NCBI GenBank assembly: GCA_963770315.1
Contig: CAVYPC010000002.1
Location: 2,666,001-2,730,000 of the forward strand
Direction: 5' to 3'
Source: VRUE01 sp963770315
GTDB taxonomy: Bacteria > Actinomycetota > Thermoleophilia > Solirubrobacterales > 70-9
DNA: 64,000 bases
The notes under the pieces are model-generated. The model searched no databases. It was given only the letters and a program-made list of their open reading frames with translations, and was not told where the DNA came from. The position numbers and the translations under genes were made by a program. Of the stretch, positions 51,254 through 60,335 are shown in pieces. Every line of letters starts with the position of its first letter. The stretch's first letter is position 1.

Positions 51254-52625
51254 ATGGACGATCGGCTGTTCGACACGGGCGACGCTGCCCCATCCGCAGA
51301 GGTAGGTGCTGACGCACCTTTGGCCGTCCGCATGCGACCGCGGAGCCTGGACGAGCTCGTGGGACAGGAGCATGTTCTGGGAGAGGGATCCGCGCTTCGC
51401 ACCGCGATCGAAAGCGGCCATCCCCATAGCGCCATCTTGTACGGGCCGCCGGGGTCGGGGAAGACGACGCTGGCGCGGATCGCTGCTGCCGCGGCCGACG
51501 GCGCGTTTGAGGAGCAATCCGCTGTCAATGCCGGCAAAGCCGAGATCCGCGGCGTGATCGAGAGGGCCCGTGAGCGCAGGCAGGCCAATGGGCGGCACAC
51601 CGTCCTCTTCCTGGATGAGATCCATCGCTTCAACAAGGCGCAGCAGGATGCGCTGCTGCCCGGCGGTCGAGGAGGGGCTGCTGACCTTGATCGGGGCGAC
51701 CACCGAGAACCCCTACTTCGAGGTCAACTCGGCCTTGCTCTCGCGCTGTCAGATATACGAGCTGCGGCCGCTCTCGGCTGAGCAGGTGGAGGAGCTGTTG
51801 CGACGTGCCCTGGCCGACCCCGAGCGCGGGCTGGCCGAGCCGCCGCCGGTCTCCGACGCGGCGCTGGCGATGCTCGCGCAGCGCTCCGGCGGCGACGCAC
51901 GCGTGGCGCTCTCCGCCCTCGAGCGGGCGGTTGCCCGCGCAGCCGACTTCGACCACCCTGGAGGGGGGTCAAAGTCGGCTGCGATCGACGTCGCCGCGAT
52001 CGAGGACGCGCTGCAGCGCAAGGCGCTCGACTACGACCGCACCGGCGATCGCCACTACGACTTCGTCTCGGCCTGGATCAAGGCAACCCGCGGCTCCGAC
52101 GTCGACGCCTCGCTCTACTACCTCGCGGTGATGCTCGAGGGCGGCGAGGACCCGCGCTTCATCGCCCGCCGCATGGTCATCCTCGCCTCCGAGGACGTCG
52201 GCAACGCCGACCCGCAGGCGCTGCTCGTCGCCGACGCGGCGGCGCGCGCCGTCGACCGCGTCGGCCTCCCCGAGTGCGCGCTCAACCTCGCCCAGGCCAG
52301 CATCTACCTGGCCCTGGCGCCGAAGTCCAACGCTTCCTACAAAGCCCTGAGCCGCGCTCGTGCCGAGGTGCGCGAGAACGGCGCCAAGACGCCGCCGGAC
52401 TACCTCCGCGACGCCCACTACCCCGGCGCCGCGAGGCTCGGCCGCGGCGAGGGGTACCGCTACGCGCATGACGAGTCAGGCGGGGTGAGCGACCAGCCGC
52501 TGATGCCGCCGGGGATGGAGGACCAGCGTTTCTACAGGCCCACCGACCGCGGCTTCGAGGCGCAGCTTGGACAGCGCTTGGAGGCGCTTCGCAAGAGGCT
52601 CTCCGCAGGCGAGAAACGCGCCTAG
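51254..52625 (+). CDS. rarA: Replication-associated recombination protein A (AAA+), frameshifted
   Basis: RarA/MgsA is a clamp-loader-like AAA+ ATPase acting at stalled forks. The first frame has MRPRSLDELVGQEHVLG, Walker A GPPGSGKTTLARIA and Walker B HTVLFLDEIHRFNKAQQDALLP, then loses homology. The second frame resumes with AVEEGLLTLIGATTENPYFE and continues through SALLSRCQIYELRPLS, ALDYDRTGDRHYDFVSAWIK and the C-terminal tetramer domain. One extra C in the CCC at 51659-51661 explains the break. The gene also carries an in-frame inverted repeat (51939-51982) in the lid-to-C-domain linker. Confidence 0.9.
51939..51982. repeat. Type C inverted repeat inside rarA
   Basis: GCAGCCGACTTCGACCACCC (51939-51958) pairs with 51963-51982 at 18 of 20 positions. 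It encodes AADFDHPGGGSKSAA in a linker that is normally shorter. The arms are homologous to the intergenic repeat at 6497-6535. Confidence 0.75.
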
Positions 52626-52702
52626 CCGCAAGCGCAACTTCCTTATAGACGCAGTGTTTCAATGGGCGGCTTTCCAAGCTAGAGCCAGGGAGAGCCGACA
52701 CA

Positions 52703-52796
52703 CCGGCCGGAGGCCTGGACTGGGGGTCTCCGGCCGGGAGTTACAGGGGGAATCAGGGGGGAATCCGACGACCGCGCGGGACTGCGCGGTCGTCGG
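52703..52796. terminator. Two stem-loops downstream of rarA
   Basis: CCGGCCGGAG (52703-52712) pairs with 52728-52737, and a 13-bp perfect stem follows (52765-52777 with 52784-52796, loop GGGACT). Together they fill most of the 214-bp gap before the GST-like gene. Neither has a T-tract. No gene is visible in this gap. Confidence 0.6.
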
Positions 52797-52839
52797 TGTG
52801 GTCGGGCCCGGATGTCCGATCGCCGGTAGGGTTTCCTCG

Positions 52840-53583
52840 ATGCCCTCGCAGCCGCAGCTCGTGCTCCACGTCGTCCCGTTCTCGCATCCCTGCCTTGCGG
52901 TGAGTGCGGCGCTCGACCGGCTCGGACATGAGTACGAGACGGTGGAACTGGTCTCCGGTAAACACGGTGAGGAGATCGAAGGGATTTATGGCGAGGGGCA
53001 CCGGACGGTGCCCGGGCTGCTGGTGGACGACGACCCAGTGCACGGAACCTCGCCGATCTTCGCCCGCCTCGACGAGCTGCACCCAGACGCCGGCCTCTAT
53101 CCAGATGCGGTTGCGGCGGCTGTTCGCGAGGCCGAGGCCGCCATCGCCGAGGACCTTCAGGTGAGCGCCCGCGTGGTCGTCTTCGGCGCACTCCACTTCC
53201 GGCCCGAGTCGATGGGCACCTTCGCGGGCGTGGACCAGCTCGACCCGCCGGGAGTCGACTTCGCGATCAGGACCATGCGGGCGACCTGGCGCTACCTCGA
53301 CATCACCGCCGAGCGGGTTTACGCCACGCTGCAGGGGCTGCCGGCGCAGCTCGACGCGGTCGACGCCCTGGTCGAGGCGGGCGCCGCCGGGGGCGAGGTG
53401 CCGACGGCGGCCGACTTCCAGCTCGGATCCTCACTGCACCTGCTGGCAAAGGTCGGTGACGTCCGCCCGCTGCTCGAAGAGCGGCCCGCCGCGAAGCTCG
53501 CCACTGCCTGGTTCGACCCGGGCAGCGGCGACGTTCCCGCCGGCGCCTTGCCGCCCGGATGGACGCCGCCGGCGCCGTCCTAG
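52840..53583 (+). CDS. Glutathione S-transferase-like protein
   Basis: The 247-aa protein has an N-terminal thioredoxin-like domain (LVLHVVPFSHPCLAVSAALD, then RTVPGLLVDDDPVHGTSPIFARLDE, quoted in part, with the cis-Pro before the Leu) and an all-helical C-terminal domain (VPTAADFQLGSSLHLL). The Ser/Cys in FSHPC occupies the GST catalytic position. Actinobacteria usually lack glutathione, so the thiol substrate may differ. The ATG at 52840 is the start of homology. Confidence 0.85.
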   Translation: MPSQPQLVLHVVPFSHPCLAVSAALDRLGHEYETVELVSGKHGEEIEGIYGEGHRTVPGLLVDDDPVHGTSPIFARLDELHPDAGLYPDAVAAAVREAEAAIAEDLQVSARVVVFGALHFRPESMGTFAGVDQLDPPGVDFAIRTMRATWRYLDITAERVYATLQGLPAQLDAVDALVEAGAAGGEVPTAADFQLGSSLHLLAKVGDVRPLLEERPAAKLATAWFDPGSGDVPAGALPPGWTPPAPS

Positions 53584-53609
53584 GCCCGACACCCCTCTAT
53601 CTTCTGTTT

Positions 53610-54434
53610 GTGACCGCGGAGAAGCTGCGACTCGGGGGCATGGCGTTGCGCAACGGCCTGTTGATCCATGGGCCGACCCACTGGGCCGCCGCCGTGCGGG
53701 ATGGAGCTGGCGAGGTGCAGGTCGCCTCCGAGCGGAAACCCGAGCTGGCGCCGAAGCTGGTGGGACGGGTGCCCGGCCTGCGTGGGCCGCTCAAATTGCT
53801 CGAGGCGATGGCTGTCCTGCCCTTGGTCCGGCGGCGGCTGCCGGCGGCGCGGCTGCCCTTCGAGGATTGGAAAGTGCTCGCCGCGATCGGCACGACGCTG
53901 GTCGCGACCAGCGCCTTGCGCCGCCGGGCGGCGAGCGGTGCGCTGCGCGAGGGAACCGTGCAGGTGCTGGGCGCGATGCCGGCCGTCGTCGCCCTCTCCG
54001 ATCGCGACCTGGCCGCCTACCACGGAGTCGAGCACAAGGCGATCGCCGCCTACGAGCAGGGTGTCGAGGACCCGGCATCGGTGCCGAAGGAGCACGACCG
54101 CTGCGGTTCCAATCTGATGGCGCCGATGATGCTGCTCTCCGCGGGGGGCACGGTGATGCTGGATCGTCTGGTCGAGCGGCCGAGCCCACTCGCCCGCGCC
54201 GCGGTCGGCCTCGCCGGGGCCTCGATCGCGGTTGAGATGTTCGCCTGGAGCGACCGCCACCACGGAGCCCCGCTGGCCGAGGCGTTTCACACGCCCGGCC
54301 GCGAGATCCAGCGTCACCTGGCGACGAAGGAGCCCACCCCCGAGCAGCTCCAGGTCGGGATCGCGGCGCTGGCCGAGATCCTCCGGGTCGAGGTCCCGCG
54401 GGACGGCGACAGCGAGCCCCCGCCGGCAACGTAG
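53610..54434 (+). CDS. DUF1385 family membrane protein
   Basis: The protein of about 274 aa matches DUF1385 (YqhQ-like): LGGMALRNGLLIHGP at the N-terminus, AYHGVEHKAIAAYEQG in the middle with the conserved His-Lys-Tyr, then EHDRCGSNLMAPMMLL. Two hydrophobic segments suggest a membrane location. GTG 53610 was chosen because the frame upstream overlaps the GST gene and adds non-family sequence. The function of DUF1385 is not established. Confidence 0.87.
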   Translation: MTAEKLRLGGMALRNGLLIHGPTHWAAAVRDGAGEVQVASERKPELAPKLVGRVPGLRGPLKLLEAMAVLPLVRRRLPAARLPFEDWKVLAAIGTTLVATSALRRRAASGALREGTVQVLGAMPAVVALSDRDLAAYHGVEHKAIAAYEQGVEDPASVPKEHDRCGSNLMAPMMLLSAGGTVMLDRLVERPSPLARAAVGLAGASIAVEMFAWSDRHHGAPLAEAFHTPGREIQRHLATKEPTPEQLQVGIAALAEILRVEVPRDGDSEPPPAT

Positions 54435-54444
54435 ACTCCCGCCG

Positions 54445-54858
54445 ATGTTCGGCAAGATCGACCACATCGGCGTCGCCGTCGAGGACATCGACGCTGCGCT
54501 CGAGCTCTACGCGGGGATCTTCGAGATGACCGTCGCCCACCGCGAGACGGTCGAGTCGCAGGGAGTCGAGGCGGCGCTGCTCGACGTCGGCGACGGGCAC
54601 GTCGAGCTGATGCGGCCGCTGGCCCCCGACACGCCTGTCGGCAAGTTCCTCGCCCGCAAGGGCCCCAAGCTGCACCACGTCGCCTATGCGGTCGACGACA
54701 TCGACTCGACCCTGGTCAAGCTCGCCGACGCCGGGCTCGAGCTGATCGACAGCCAGGCGCGTGTCGGCATCCGCGGCAGTCGGGTGGCGTTCGTCCAGCC
54801 GCGCTCGACCGGCGGCGTGCTCACCGAGATCGTCGAACCGAGTGGAGAGGAGCACTGA
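54445..54858 (+). CDS. mce: Methylmalonyl-CoA epimerase
   Basis: The 137-aa glyoxalase/VOC-fold enzyme interconverts the (R) and (S) forms of methylmalonyl-CoA in propionate metabolism. It has KIDHIGVAVEDIDAALELY, GKFLARKGPKLHHVAYAVDDI and QPRSTGGVLTEIVEP; the His residues in DHIG and LHHVAY and the terminal Glu are the metal ligands. It starts 10 bp after the DUF1385 gene and overlaps the next gene by one base. Confidence 0.94.
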   Translation: MFGKIDHIGVAVEDIDAALELYAGIFEMTVAHRETVESQGVEAALLDVGDGHVELMRPLAPDTPVGKFLARKGPKLHHVAYAVDDIDSTLVKLADAGLELIDSQARVGIRGSRVAFVQPRSTGGVLTEIVEPSGEEH

Positions 54859-55067
54859 TGGCGGACACGCAGAAGGTGGAGATCGGCTTCGAGGGCGGCC
54901 AGGTCGTCGCGGTGCGCCTCACCGAGGACGAGTTGAAGAACCTGCGCAAGCAGGTCGAGAAGGGCGGCTGGCACGACGTCGAGACCGAGGACGGCACCCT
55001 TGCCGTCTACCTCGGCAAGGTCGCCTTCCTACGCATCGACTCCGGTGCCCAACGCGTAGGTTTCTAG
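54858..55067 (+). CDS. Small conserved hypothetical protein
   Basis: This 69-aa protein is not recognised. It is predicted to have a beta hairpin, a short helix (TEDELKNLRKQVEKGG) and a further beta hairpin (TLAVYLGKVAFLRID). It overlaps the mce stop by one base (TGATG) and sits behind a good GGAGAGGAG site, so it is very probably translated. Confidence 0.75.
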   Translation: MADTQKVEIGFEGGQVVAVRLTEDELKNLRKQVEKGGWHDVETEDGTLAVYLGKVAFLRIDSGAQRVGF

Positions 55068-55076
55068 CGCACTCAG

Positions 55077-55688
55077 ATGCGCGCTAGATCGGCAGTTGGA
55101 CTCTTGGGCGCGGCGACGCTGGCCGCCGCGCTCTGGTGGCGCAAGAACCCTTCGGCCTGCCCCTATGGGCAGCGCTTCTGGGTCGAAGCGCCGCACCCGG
55201 TCATCACCCGGGACCGCCTGCGCTCCGTCCTGGCGCCGGCGAGGGGCGAGCGGGTGCTCGAGATCGGCCCGGGAGTGGGCTATTACACCCTCGACATCGC
55301 CGAGTGGCTGACCGCGGACGGGACGGTCGAGATATTCGACCTCCAGCAGGAGTTCCTCGACCACGTCGGTGCCCGTGCCGCCGAGCGCGGCCTGGGGAAC
55401 ATCGTCCCGACCCAGGGCGACGCCACCGCATTGCCCTACGAGGACGCCTCGATCGACGCGGTCGTGCTCACCGCCGTGCTTGGCGAGATCCCCGACACGG
55501 TGGCCGCCCTGCGTGAGATCCGCCGTGTGCTCAAGCCCGGCGGCCGCCTCGTCGTCGGCGAGCTCTTCGGCGACCCCCACTTCACCACCCACGCCTCTCT
55601 CAAACGACAGGCCGCCGAAGCCGGCCTCGCTCCCGAGAGCCGGTCCGGCAACTGGTTCGCCTACTTCGCCCGGCTCTCGCCGGCCTGA
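55077..55688 (+). CDS. Class I SAM-dependent methyltransferase
   Basis: The 203-aa protein has an N-terminal hydrophobic segment (SAVGLLGAATLAAALWW) and the Rossmann motifs VLEIGPGVGYYTLDIAEWL, then GDATALPYEDASIDAVVLTAV and LKPGGRLVVGELFGDP. It may be membrane-associated. The substrate is unknown. It closes the cluster beginning with DUF1385 and is followed by a hairpin terminator. Confidence 0.9.
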   Translation: MRARSAVGLLGAATLAAALWWRKNPSACPYGQRFWVEAPHPVITRDRLRSVLAPARGERVLEIGPGVGYYTLDIAEWLTADGTVEIFDLQQEFLDHVGARAAERGLGNIVPTQGDATALPYEDASIDAVVLTAVLGEIPDTVAALREIRRVLKPGGRLVVGELFGDPHFTTHASLKRQAAEAGLAPESRSGNWFAYFARLSPA

Positions 55689-55695
55689 CAGCGAG

Positions 55696-55732
55696 GGGCA
55701 CCGGGGCGGGCTCGCGGCCCACCCCGGTGCCC
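55696..55732. terminator. Bidirectional terminator hairpin
   Basis: GGGCACCGGGG (55696-55706) pairs exactly with 55722-55732, and the inner GGGC/GCCC extends the stem. It lies between the convergent methyltransferase gene and the third copy of the 950-aa protein. Confidence 0.75.
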
Positions 55733-55736
55733 GATG

Positions 55737-58601
55737 TCAGTGTCCGCCCTTACCGCAGGCCGGGATGTTGAGTCGCAGGTTCTTCGTCTTCAGCTGCCTG
55801 CTGTTCTGGGCCTTCAGCTTGAGGAAGCCGGTCGTCCGCCGGGAGCAGAGATCCCGGGAGTTGACCAGCAGCCCCTGGTCGCCGCCCTTCATGGTAAGGA
55901 TGAACTTGCTCACCGCTACATCGGGGGTGTTGGCGAACACCGTCTTGAGGCGACCGTGGACGGAGCTGATCACTCCCCTTAGACGGACGTTCACCTGGCC
56001 GTTCAGGTCGACCAGCAGGTCCGGCAGCTTATTGTCGGACGAGGTCAGGTAGACCGGGCCCTTGAGCGGCTTGTCGAGCAGCGGCGAAACTGCCTTGGCG
56101 TTGCCGTAGATCGACTGCTTCGGGCATTCGTTTGCCGCCAGCTGGACCCTCGTGCAGACGGTTTTGATGTGACTCTGGTCGAGGAACGTCGCGTTCGGCA
56201 GGATGAACGTACCCCGCCGCAGGTTGGCGTCGCCGCTGCGGGCTTCGAGTATCGCCCGGAACTTCGGGTTGGCCGTGCGGCGAGTCTGGTTCTTGCCGCC
56301 GAGGATCCGTGCGTGGAACTTCGGCTTGAACTGCAGCTTGCTGCATTCCGTCGCCTGGAACGGGCTCGCCTGTGCCGACGATGACCAGCTCGCTTCCTCG
56401 GCAGGATTGCTTCCGCCGCCGAAGATCGACGAGCGGACCGAGAACGGTTCGCGACAGGTCGTCGGGTTGAGGGTGAAGTTCTTGCGGTTGATCGCGATGT
56501 CGATCGACCGTATGTCGAGCTTCACGCCGCCGAATATGTAGGGGATCGGGTCGGAGACGGCATGGACTTCGGCCGTTTCGGGGTTGATGTAGGCGGCGGT
56601 CCGGACCACGTCGGTCCCCAGGTCATAGGGCCCGGCGACCGCGGGGACGACGAACACCATGCTGATCGGGGCGCCTTTGTAGGGCCCGGCCAGGTACGCC
56701 TTGCCGGGCGTGTGGAAAGGCGACCCCGAGCCGACGCCGACGTCGACCGAGCCGATCTCACTGTTGCTCGGGCAGCTGGGGCTGGCGGCCTCCGCTCTGC
56801 CCGACTGTTTGGCCGCGGCGTCGATGCTCTCCTGCGGGCAGTATTCGACGCCCTTGAGCTTGGCGACCATGCCCGGGGGCAGCGTCGCTTCGATCCTGCG
56901 GATCTCCTGGGCGCCGTTGGGCCGCGTCACGTGCAGTTCGAACGGGCTGTACTTGCCCGCCTTGGACTGCAGGGTGCCGGCTTTGTAGGTCGGGCTGAAC
57001 GGGCGATCGCCGAGGGTTTTCGGACAGTCGCCTCCGCCTGCCGCTTCGGTCAACGAGAATTCGCTGCTCGGAGTCGCGTCGGGGTTGCCAGTCCATGGGG
57101 CCAGGGCGGTGGTCGTCTGATGCGGCCCGCAGGTATTGGGCGAGGTCAGCGCGCCCCTCGCACCGCCGTCGAGGTGGACTTTGAAGGAGCTGAAGGTCGC
57201 CTGCGGGTTTTCGTCGACGACGATTTTCAGCTGACCCGTTTCCAGGTTGGGGAACACGTGGCCGATAAGGCGGACGTTCACGCCGTAGCGTTCGGAGCCG
57301 GCGGTCAGGAAGACCCTGAACTGTTCACCGGTGGTCGGTTCGTTGCTCTTCGGCTGGGCCACGTAGACCGTCCCGTGGAGCGAGTCTGGTGGGAGAGATG
57401 GCGTTTCAACGTCAACGGTGCCGATTTTCGATGGGTTTGGACATTCGATTTCACCGTCGGTGTGGTACTTGAACTGTTTGTCGGTACAGACTTGAAGCCC
57501 ATTGGCGAGAGAGGGGTTGATCCCTGCCCCTTCAGGCAGCGTCACCGTCGCCGTTTTCAGATACGAGTTGGCGATCGGTTCTTTGGGATCGAAGGGAATC
57601 CCCAGGTCGAGGGTCACCGGATCCGGTGAGTCGGTCTGGCTATCCACTTTGACGTCGATCGTCGGTTTGAAAGGCACTTTGTCGCAGCCTTCCCCCGAGA
57701 ACGGCGTGGTGAAGCTTTTAGTGACGAATTTGCCTGGTTCGGTCTGCTGGTCGACGTGGAGTTCGGCCGTCTGCGGGGTGCCGCAGGTGCTGGGATTGGT
57801 CAGGTAGGTGCCGTTGCTGAATGCTTCGAACGGGGGCGGAGCTTTGCCGCCGAAGAAGACGAGCCGTGAGCCGATGATCGCCGGGTGTGCTTCGGATCCA
57901 TCTGGCTGGTGGATATTGCTGATCGTGAAGGTGACGTGCTGGTCCACCGGGCTCAGAGATCCGACGATCAGGGTTGGTTCCCCGACAGCTTTCGTCGGGA
58001 ACCCGACCATCGAGGGCACGCCATTGAAGGGCACCAGGTTGTAGACGGGCAGTTTGGCCCGTGCTTGCGCGCAGGTTTCGGCTGGGAACGGAGGTGAAGG
58101 GAATTCGCACGGTGGCGCCGACCCGGCGACCGTCAGGTAGACGGCGCCTACTATCGACTGCACCGGACATGCGGGAGGGTTAGCTTTCAGCTGTTCCACC
58201 GTGCACTTGGCAACGGTTGCCTCGGGATTGACGCTAAGCCCTTCTGGGGTGTCGACGACGATGTCTTTGACGAAGCCTTCCGGGAAGCCTTTGAATTTCG
58301 GCGCCGAGGAGGTGTTCAGCGTGAAGTCGGTGATCCCGTAGGTGGGGTGCCCGGCAGGCTGTTTAAACCATTTCGCTTCGGAAGCCGGTTCTTTCGTGCA
58401 TTGCCCTAGAGACTGTTCCAGCGGAGGGAAGCCTTCTACGAGTTCGCCAAAGTTCGTCGGCGTATCCGTATTTTCTTTACAGGTCAGCGCTTCCCAGTTC
58501 GCGATGCCGAATGCGGCTTGGGCGCTGGATGCTCCAACTGCGAGAACAAAAAATGCGGCGGTGAGCAATAGCAGCCCGAACGGGCCTCGCTTACCTCTCA
58601 T
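55737..58601 (-). CDS. Secreted ~950-aa protein, third paralogue (solitary)
   Basis: The product of about 954 aa begins MRGKRGPFGLLLLTAAFFVL and has a signal peptide ending SAQAAFG. It is the third member of the family found in cassettes 1 and 2, with KTATVTLPEGAGINPSLANG, YSPFELHVTRPNGAQEIRRI and the C-terminal FILTMKGGDQGLLVNSRDLC. Identity to the other two is much lower than between them. ATG 58601 is preferred because AGGAGAGG lies 9 nt upstream; a TTG at 58616 would put that site inside the gene. It has no collagen-like or NHL partner. Confidence 0.87.
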   Translation of the reverse strand: MRGKRGPFGLLLLTAAFFVLAVGASSAQAAFGIANWEALTCKENTDTPTNFGELVEGFPPLEQSLGQCTKEPASEAKWFKQPAGHPTYGITDFTLNTSSAPKFKGFPEGFVKDIVVDTPEGLSVNPEATVAKCTVEQLKANPPACPVQSIVGAVYLTVAGSAPPCEFPSPPFPAETCAQARAKLPVYNLVPFNGVPSMVGFPTKAVGEPTLIVGSLSPVDQHVTFTISNIHQPDGSEAHPAIIGSRLVFFGGKAPPPFEAFSNGTYLTNPSTCGTPQTAELHVDQQTEPGKFVTKSFTTPFSGEGCDKVPFKPTIDVKVDSQTDSPDPVTLDLGIPFDPKEPIANSYLKTATVTLPEGAGINPSLANGLQVCTDKQFKYHTDGEIECPNPSKIGTVDVETPSLPPDSLHGTVYVAQPKSNEPTTGEQFRVFLTAGSERYGVNVRLIGHVFPNLETGQLKIVVDENPQATFSSFKVHLDGGARGALTSPNTCGPHQTTTALAPWTGNPDATPSSEFSLTEAAGGGDCPKTLGDRPFSPTYKAGTLQSKAGKYSPFELHVTRPNGAQEIRRIEATLPPGMVAKLKGVEYCPQESIDAAAKQSGRAEAASPSCPSNSEIGSVDVGVGSGSPFHTPGKAYLAGPYKGAPISMVFVVPAVAGPYDLGTDVVRTAAYINPETAEVHAVSDPIPYIFGGVKLDIRSIDIAINRKNFTLNPTTCREPFSVRSSIFGGGSNPAEEASWSSSAQASPFQATECSKLQFKPKFHARILGGKNQTRRTANPKFRAILEARSGDANLRRGTFILPNATFLDQSHIKTVCTRVQLAANECPKQSIYGNAKAVSPLLDKPLKGPVYLTSSDNKLPDLLVDLNGQVNVRLRGVISSVHGRLKTVFANTPDVAVSKFILTMKGGDQGLLVNSRDLCSRRTTGFLKLKAQNSRQLKTKNLRLNIPACGKGGH

Positions 58602-58696
58602 ATGACCTCTCCTCAAAGACGGGTTTCAAATCAGTTACCCGCCTCCCGCAGTTAAAAACGGTACACCACGGAGCCCGTGGGCTCCATCGGGGACAA

Positions 58697-59665
58697 CTAC
58701 GGATTGTACAAAGAGGCCCAGAGGCGCTCCTCGGCCTCGGCTACGCGGTTGGCCGCGGTGTCGATCTGGCCCCAAAGAGCCGGGTCCGGATCGTCGCGCT
58801 CGCTTGCCGCGTGGAAGGCGTTGGCCAGATCGGTCCAGGCGGCGGCAGCGGTGGCTGCGAGCGGCGCCTCGGGCCGCCCCGCCTCCTCGAGGAAGCGCGA
58901 GTACATCAGCCTGAAGGCGCCGCCGCCGGTGCCGCGGCGCTCGATCACCTGGTAGCCGAAGCGCGCGCACCACTGCCAGTCCTCGGCGACCTCGGGCCAG
59001 GAGCTCGCCTCGGCGGCGAGGCGGCGCACCGCGTCGAGCCCGGAGAAGCCGCGGAACTCGGGCTCGACCATCGCCCGCGCGGCCCGCTCGATCGCCGCTG
59101 GGATCGCCTCGCGCAGGCGCTCGGAGGAGACCTCGCCCCTGGCCGAGAACATGTGGCCGGCGAGGGGGTAGGCGGGATGGTCGCTGTGGCGCGCCCGGTC
59201 GAGGTTCTCCAGGCGGGTCGTCTGCAGCTGCTCGAAGCCGGTGTCGGAGAGGTGGGCCAGCTCGTCGTCGTAGCCGGCGAGGACGACGGCGTGGCCGGGA
59301 AAGTGGGCCGAGTTGCCGTAGTGGTCGAGGTAGTAGAGGTCGGTGAGGAGGAGGACGGGCCTGCCGGCGTCGACCTCGGCGCGGGCCGCCTCCCAGGCGC
59401 CGTCGTCGCCGGGCTCGAAGGTGCGCAGCTCCAGCGCCGCTCCGGTCAGCTCGTCGAAGCTCTCCTCGAGTCGCGCGGTGCGGCCGTTGAACCAGCGGGT
59501 TGGCGAGGCGTCCTCGATCGTCACGTAGTAGAAGCAGGCGCCCGCGCCGAGGCCGAAGGCCATCTCCTCGCTGATCTCGACGCCGTGGAAGGAGAGCAGG
59601 TTGCGGAGGGCGGTCGAGCCGCAGTGGTGGCCGGGGGTGTGGGTGTAGTTGGGGACGAAGGGCAT
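58697..59665 (-). CDS. BtrH N-terminal / DUF4872-like protein
   Basis: The 322-aa protein starts with the BtrH-type sequence HTPGHHCGSTALRNLLSFHG, then EEMAFGLGAGACFYY, and has a papain-like His in FPGHAVVLAGYDD. BtrH N-terminal domains (butirosin biosynthesis) are Cys/His acyltransferase- or peptidase-like folds. The C-terminal half matches the helical DUF4872 region. The substrate is unknown, and no biosynthetic genes surround it. Start ATG 59665; an inverted repeat lies in its promoter region. Confidence 0.85.
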   Translation of the reverse strand: MPFVPNYTHTPGHHCGSTALRNLLSFHGVEISEEMAFGLGAGACFYYVTIEDASPTRWFNGRTARLEESFDELTGAALELRTFEPGDDGAWEAARAEVDAGRPVLLLTDLYYLDHYGNSAHFPGHAVVLAGYDDELAHLSDTGFEQLQTTRLENLDRARHSDHPAYPLAGHMFSARGEVSSERLREAIPAAIERAARAMVEPEFRGFSGLDAVRRLAAEASSWPEVAEDWQWCARFGYQVIERRGTGGGAFRLMYSRFLEEAGRPEAPLAATAAAAWTDLANAFHAASERDDPDPALWGQIDTAANRVAEAEERLWASLYNP

Positions 59666-59700
59666 CGGTGGCGATCTTGATTCTGATCGACCCAGGAAGT

Positions 59701-59826
59701 TGGGGCCTCGGGGTCTCGCCGGAGGTGCCTATGTTCGCTTCGCTCACTATGTCGGACCGCTTCGCGGTTGAATCACTCTGCGGAGCCGCTTCGCGAGGCA
59801 CTCACGAGGAGACCCCTGGCTCCCAT
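59701..59826. repeat. Long inverted repeat, type A, decayed arms
   Basis: The loop contains the type A core CACTCTGCGGAGCCGCT and TTCGCTTCGCTCACTATGT, also present in the copy at 6295-6431. The arms (about 59701-59730 and 59797-59826) still pair at roughly 20 of 31 positions. The right end lies 14 nt before the PAP2 start codon. Confidence 0.75.
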
Positions 59827-59840
59827 ATCCTGCGCGGCCG

Positions 59841-60335
59841 ATGGCGAACCTCGATCTGACGCTCTTGCGCTTGATGCGAACTCGCGGACACACTCCCGGC
59901 TTGGAGGGGGCTGCGAAAGCTTTGGGGAAAGCTGGGAACAACGGCGGGGTCTGGGTCACGATCGGTGTGGTTCTGGCGATTGCCGATGGCGCGAATCGCG
60001 AAGCCTGGTTGATCTGTGCTGCGCTGGGGCCGATCGCTATTGCCCTCAACTACGTGATCAAGGCGATCGTCAAGCGGCCTCGGCCTGTTTTGGAGGGGCT
60101 GCCGCCTCTGGGCGGTGCGCCCAGCTCACTCAGCTTTCCGTCGGCCCATGCGACTTCCTCGTTTGCGGTGGCGACGGCGATGACCCGGGTTGAGCCGCTC
60201 GGGGCGCTGGCGTTCGCTCTTGCGCTGGCTCTTGCCCTGGGGCGTCCCTACCTGGGGATGCACTACCCCTCCGACGTCCTGGTCGGCGCCGTGCTCGGCA
60301 TCGCCCTCGGCCTGATCGTTCCCCTCTCGCTATGA
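59841..60335 (+). CDS. PAP2-family membrane phosphatase
   Basis: The 164-aa protein has the acid-phosphatase motifs KAIVKRPRP, FPSAHATSSF and GRPYLGMHYPSDVLVG, and four to five helices. Members dephosphorylate phosphatidic acid, undecaprenyl diphosphate or similar lipid phosphates. Its stop overlaps the ychF start by 4 bp (ATGA). Confidence 0.92.
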   Translation: MANLDLTLLRLMRTRGHTPGLEGAAKALGKAGNNGGVWVTIGVVLAIADGANREAWLICAALGPIAIALNYVIKAIVKRPRPVLEGLPPLGGAPSSLSFPSAHATSSFAVATAMTRVEPLGALAFALALALALGRPYLGMHYPSDVLVGAVLGIALGLIVPLSL

